A stretch of 64,000 bases of DNA from Firmicutes bacterium UBA5766 (GTDB lineage: Bacteria; Bacillota; Desulfotomaculia; Desulfotomaculales; Nap2-2B). Each line of letters opens with the position of its first letter. Positions within the stretch are counted from its first letter, which is position 1. The notes beneath the pieces were generated by a model. That model did no database searches. It had not been told where the DNA came from and was given only the letters and a program-made list of their open reading frames with translations. Location: positions 62,001 through 126,000 of the forward strand of contig DIEU01000033.1 in assembly GCA_002418775.1 (NCBI GenBank), written 5' to 3'. Of the stretch, positions 60,889 through 64,000 are shown one piece after another. A program made the position numbers and the translations under genes.

Positions 60889-63043
60889 TCCTTTTTACCT
60901 CGTAAACATCTTTGACACGGTTTAGCCTGCTCACAAGATAATCGAGCTCTTCCTTATTCTTCATCTCCATAACCATTTCAATTATGGCCACATTGTTTTT
61001 CTTTCCTCCCCGGGCGGTTACCCAGTTTGCGCTCATCTTCATTTCAGTTACTATTGCCATCACGTCGCTTAACAGTCCCGCCCTGTCCCTGGCCCACACC
61101 TCCAGCTTAACCTGGAAAGGAAACCTGAAATCCTGACTCCAGACGGCCTCGGCAAGCCTCTCCTGGTCGGCTTTCTGGAACTGGTCCAGGTTGCGGCAAT
61201 CACTCCGGTGAATTGACACGCCCCGCCCCCTGGTAATATAACCCACAATCGGATCGCCCGGCACAGGTTTACAGCAATGGGCCAGCCTGACGAGCAGATT
61301 ATCTATTCCCCTCACTGTAACACCCTGGGTTACCTGATTCTTAACAGGCGTAAACACCTCGGGTTTCAGCTGCTGCAGTTCTTCCTCCAGCGAAGCCTGC
61401 ACAGGCTTGACAGTGTCTTCTTTCAGCTTGTTAATTACAGTCAGCGGACTCACAGCGCCGTCACCGATTGACGCGTAGAGATCCTCAACCGTAAAAATAT
61501 TCAGCCGCCGGGCAATTTCAATCAATTTTTCGTTTTTTAATATCTCCAGGCTGAGACCCTGCTTTTTTATCTCCCTATCCAGCATATCCCGCCCTTTGAC
61601 GGAATGTTCATCACGTAGTTCTCTTTTATACCACGCCCTGATCTTCGACTTGGCCTGGGAGGTTTTAACCAGGGTCAGCCAGTCGCGGCTCGGGCCGGAA
61701 GCCTGTTTGGAAGTAATAATTTCAACGATATCGCCGTTTTTAAGCTTGTAGTCCAAAGTTGTAATCCGCCCATTGACTTTAGCCCCGACGCAACGGTGTC
61801 CCACCTCTGTATGAATGCGGTAGGCAAAATCAATCGGCACGGATCCGTTGGGAAACTCATAAACTTCACCTTTGGGAGTAAAAACGAAGACAACATCCGA
61901 AAACAGGTCTATCTTAAGTGACTCCATAAACTCACGAGCGTCGCGCAGCTCATGCTGCCATTCCAGCAGTTGGCGCAGCCAGGCGAGTTTTTCGTCAAAC
62001 TGCTTATCTGTCTGCCCGCCTTCCTTATAGCGCCAGTGAGCGGCAATACCATACTCGGCGGTGCGGTGCATCTCCGAAGTGCGGATCTGAATTTCCAGAG
62101 GTTCGCCGTTTCTCCCGATAACTATGGTATGCAGCGACTGGTACATATTCGACTTGGGCATGGCTATATAGTCCTTGAACAGGCCGGGAATTGGCTTCCA
62201 CAGAGTATGCACAATCCCCAAAGCCGCATAACATTCCTTTACCGAATCTACAATCAGCCTTACAGCCAGCACATCGTAAATCTCGCTCAATTCCTTCTTC
62301 TGCCTGGTCATTTTCGAATAAATGCTGTAAAGGTGCTTGGGACGGCCTCCGACTTCGGCTTTTATCCCCATGCTGTCCAGCTTTTCCTGCAGCATGCCGA
62401 TTACCCCGCGGATGTATTCCTCACGTGCTTCCCAGGTACTGGCTATCTTTTTATCAAGATCGAAATAATCACCGGGGCTGATATAGCGGAAGGCCAGGTC
62501 TTCCATTTCCCACTTGACCTTGTATATTCCCAGTCTATGAGCCAGTGGAGCAAAAATTTCCAGGGTCTCGGTAGCTATTTCCTTCTGCTTGAACTCAGGA
62601 TGATAGCCAAGCGTGCGCATATTGTGCAGGCGATCGGCAAGTTTAATAAGAATTATCCGGATATCCTTGGCCATGGCAAGAAACATCTTGCGGAGATTTT
62701 CGGCCTGGTTCTCTTCCTTGGACTTAAACTCAAGCCGGCTTAACTTGGTTACCCCGTCAACTAGAAGGGCAATCTCACTTCCGAATTCTTTCTCGATCTC
62801 ATCAAGGGTTACCTCTGTGTCTTCAACAACATCATGCAGGAGACCTGCCGCCAACGTCTCCAAATCAAGCTCCAACTCTGCTAAAATACAAGCCACAGCA
62901 TGGGGGTGGAGGATATACGGCTCGCCTGAAATCCTCTTCTGATTTCTGTGCGCATCGTCAGCAAACTCATACGCCTTGTTGATCAAAGAAAGATCGGCAT
63001 TTTTATTATAGAGGGATACTCTTTTTAAAAGTTCCTGCGGCAT
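60881..63043 (-). CDS. relA: Bifunctional (p)ppGpp synthetase/hydrolase
   Basis: Stringent-response enzyme, 720 residues. HD hydrolase domain: PYILHPHAVACILAEL, LLHDVVEDTEVTLDEIEKEFG (HD at about 77), KLADRLHNMRTLGY. Synthetase domain: YSIYSKMTRQKKELSEIYDVLAVRLIVDSVKECYAALG. TGS domain: DVVFVFTPKGEVYEFPNGSVPIDFAYRIHTEVGH. Zinc-finger/helical part with HCCKPVPGDPIVGYITRGRGVSIHRSDC, and a C-terminal ACT domain. Both active sites look intact. ATG at 63043. Confidence 0.96.
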   Translation of the reverse strand: MPQELLKRVSLYNKNADLSLINKAYEFADDAHRNQKRISGEPYILHPHAVACILAELELDLETLAAGLLHDVVEDTEVTLDEIEKEFGSEIALLVDGVTKLSRLEFKSKEENQAENLRKMFLAMAKDIRIILIKLADRLHNMRTLGYHPEFKQKEIATETLEIFAPLAHRLGIYKVKWEMEDLAFRYISPGDYFDLDKKIASTWEAREEYIRGVIGMLQEKLDSMGIKAEVGGRPKHLYSIYSKMTRQKKELSEIYDVLAVRLIVDSVKECYAALGIVHTLWKPIPGLFKDYIAMPKSNMYQSLHTIVIGRNGEPLEIQIRTSEMHRTAEYGIAAHWRYKEGGQTDKQFDEKLAWLRQLLEWQHELRDAREFMESLKIDLFSDVVFVFTPKGEVYEFPNGSVPIDFAYRIHTEVGHRCVGAKVNGRITTLDYKLKNGDIVEIITSKQASGPSRDWLTLVKTSQAKSKIRAWYKRELRDEHSVKGRDMLDREIKKQGLSLEILKNEKLIEIARRLNIFTVEDLYASIGDGAVSPLTVINKLKEDTVKPVQASLEEELQQLKPEVFTPVKNQVTQGVTVRGIDNLLVRLAHCCKPVPGDPIVGYITRGRGVSIHRSDCRNLDQFQKADQERLAEAVWSQDFRFPFQVKLEVWARDRAGLLSDVMAIVTEMKMSANWVTARGGKKNNVAIIEMVMEMKNKEELDYLVSRLNRVKDVYEVKRTS

Positions 63044-63122
63044 ATTTTTTCCCTCTTTTTCTGCTGCCTAATTTACTAAAATTATACTATAAAAAAACAC
63101 CAGTGTCACTCCTGGCGCTCAA

Positions 63123-64000
63123 TTAACCCTCCCCTTGCTTCCCTAGTATATCCTGCTGCCAGATTACGGCCCTGACCCTGGATTCCTGACCCCAGCAAAA
63201 AACTTTTGAATCCTCCAATTTCAGCTTCTCCTTGGGAGCGGGGGACAAAGAGATAATAGATTCCTCATCAGTTTCCCGTTCCACCACCAGGCCGAGCTCA
63301 TGCAGAACAGCCAAGCCTATTCCCGTCGTATACTCCCGGGCCCAATTTAAACCCGCCTTTTGAAGCGCTGAAGTAAGTTCAGTCAAAACACGCTCTGTGG
63401 CAAAATTGTTAAACTGGCGCATCAATGTGTATAGACGCGCCAGAAAATCCCTGTCCGGCGCCAGTGAATCAAGATAATCCAGGAACTTGCTTCTGTCTCC
63501 TTCTCCAAACATAAGAAAAACACTTCTTTGATCACGCTGCGGCCTTTTTACGGCCAGGTCCCATTCCTGCTCGCCGCCGGGCAGGTCATAAACAACCAGC
63601 TGGTCCATCTCAATACCTTCAAGAGCCGGATAAAGCCCTGCGGTCGCAACAAGCGTCTTAACCGAGCCCCCGGTAAAAAAGTAGATGATGGCCTCCCGTT
63701 CCGCCGGTGAGATCCAACGGTGCAGGAAAGCAGCGGGACAACTGCCTGATTTGCGCAGATAAGCGGCAAGTTCAACAGTCCTGTAGGCGCAGTCAACCAG
63801 CACAAGGGTCCGTTTTCCGCCGCCGGCAAGGCCGGCCAGAGTCGACGGTCTGCCGGTTGTGTTACGCAGATCTACGAGCGGCGCTTTTCCCAAATTGACA
63901 ACACCCGGTCCGGGCGAAAGCTGAGCACAATCTTCGCACCAGCCGGGTAAAAAGACACGGCCGTACAGCCTTTTATATTCCTGAAACCAGTTAAGAGCAA
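63123..64000 (-). CDS. C-terminal part of a RecJ-like protein (runs off the window)
   Basis: The frame is open from the window edge (ALNWFQEYKRLYGRVF at its visible start) to TAA at 63123. WCEDCAQL suggests a metal-binding pair. Later, RTLVLVDCAYRTVELAAYLRKS, KTLVATAGLYPALEGIEMDQLVVYDLP and RDQRSVFLMFGEGDRS look like a degenerate helicase-type RecA fold without Walker motifs in view. This fits the long C-terminal region of clostridial RecJ exonucleases, whose gene usually precedes relA, but the DHH domains lie outside. The last few codons (GKQGEG) are encoded by a half copy of the GGAAGCAAGGGGA hairpin repeat. Confidence 0.55.
   Translation of the reverse strand, partial: ALNWFQEYKRLYGRVFLPGWCEDCAQLSPGPGVVNLGKAPLVDLRNTTGRPSTLAGLAGGGKRTLVLVDCAYRTVELAAYLRKSGSCPAAFLHRWISPAEREAIIYFFTGGSVKTLVATAGLYPALEGIEMDQLVVYDLPGGEQEWDLAVKRPQRDQRSVFLMFGEGDRSKFLDYLDSLAPDRDFLARLYTLMRQFNNFATERVLTELTSALQKAGLNWAREYTTGIGLAVLHELGLVVERETDEESIISLSPAPKEKLKLEDSKVFCWGQESRVRAVIWQQDILGKQGEG

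Overview
The window reads as a chromosomal segment of a spore-forming, anaerobic low-to-mid GC Firmicute, most like the Peptococcaceae/Desulfotomaculales (Pelotomaculum-type) Clostridia. This is an inference from gene content: spoIIP, spoIID-like, sigH and codY for sporulation and stationary phase; fhs for one-carbon metabolism; TTG starts with strong Shine-Dalgarno sites; RNase J, Mini-RNase III and Rae1; and gene orders typical of Clostridia. No rRNA, prophage, CRISPR array or complete transposase gene was seen. Almost all genes are housekeeping genes. The unusual content lies between genes.

Layout. 1-5.8 kb: end of a universal stress protein gene, a nitroreductase, ndk, a stand-alone long-form hisG, a rhomboid protease, a zinc-phospholipase-like hypothetical and fhs. 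5.9-10.7 kb: a molybdenum-cofactor operon (MBL hydrolase, moaA, moaC, a MOSC protein, mobB) running into holA, with rpsT convergent. 10.9-15.3 kb: holin-like membrane protein, spoIIP, a small membrane protein, RNase J, an opposing membrane protein and tRNA-Gly. 15.6-22.8 kb: dprA, topA, xerC, hslVU, codY. 23-27.1 kb: cysS, mrnC, rlmB, rae1, sigH. 27.2-33.3 kb: a tryptophan operon (trpEGDCF, aroF) with a leader that looks like a complete TRAP attenuator and a decayed trpB/trpA remnant where those genes should be.

33.3-44.3 kb: a nested-hairpin element, a small zinc-ribbon protein, a short amidase, miaB, a c-di-GMP-I riboswitch on the minus strand with no gene after it, mutS, a frameshifted SDR gene, mutL, miaA, hfq, and argH on the other strand. 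44.7-52.7 kb: spoIID-like, queA, tgt, yajC, an HD protein, secD, secF, a DUF5665 protein and a TraR/DksA-type zinc-finger protein. 52.7-64 kb, minus strand: a Lon-family protease with a four-cysteine tail, RNase P RNA, aspS, a probable small RNA (6S candidate), hisS, an MBL hydrolase, dtd, relA and the end of a recJ-like gene.

From 24 kb onward the intergenic gaps are peppered with a short hairpin repeat. Its loop is conserved (core GGGGACG) but its stem comes in several unrelated sequences, each matched by its own complement (GGAAGC/GCTTCC, GACACA/TGTGTC, TGTCAAG/CTTGACA). None occurs in the first 24 kb. The other leading observations are the TRAP-type trp leader, the trpB-trpA deletion scar, the orphan c-di-GMP riboswitch, and the CxxCxxCxxC tail on the Lon-like protease.
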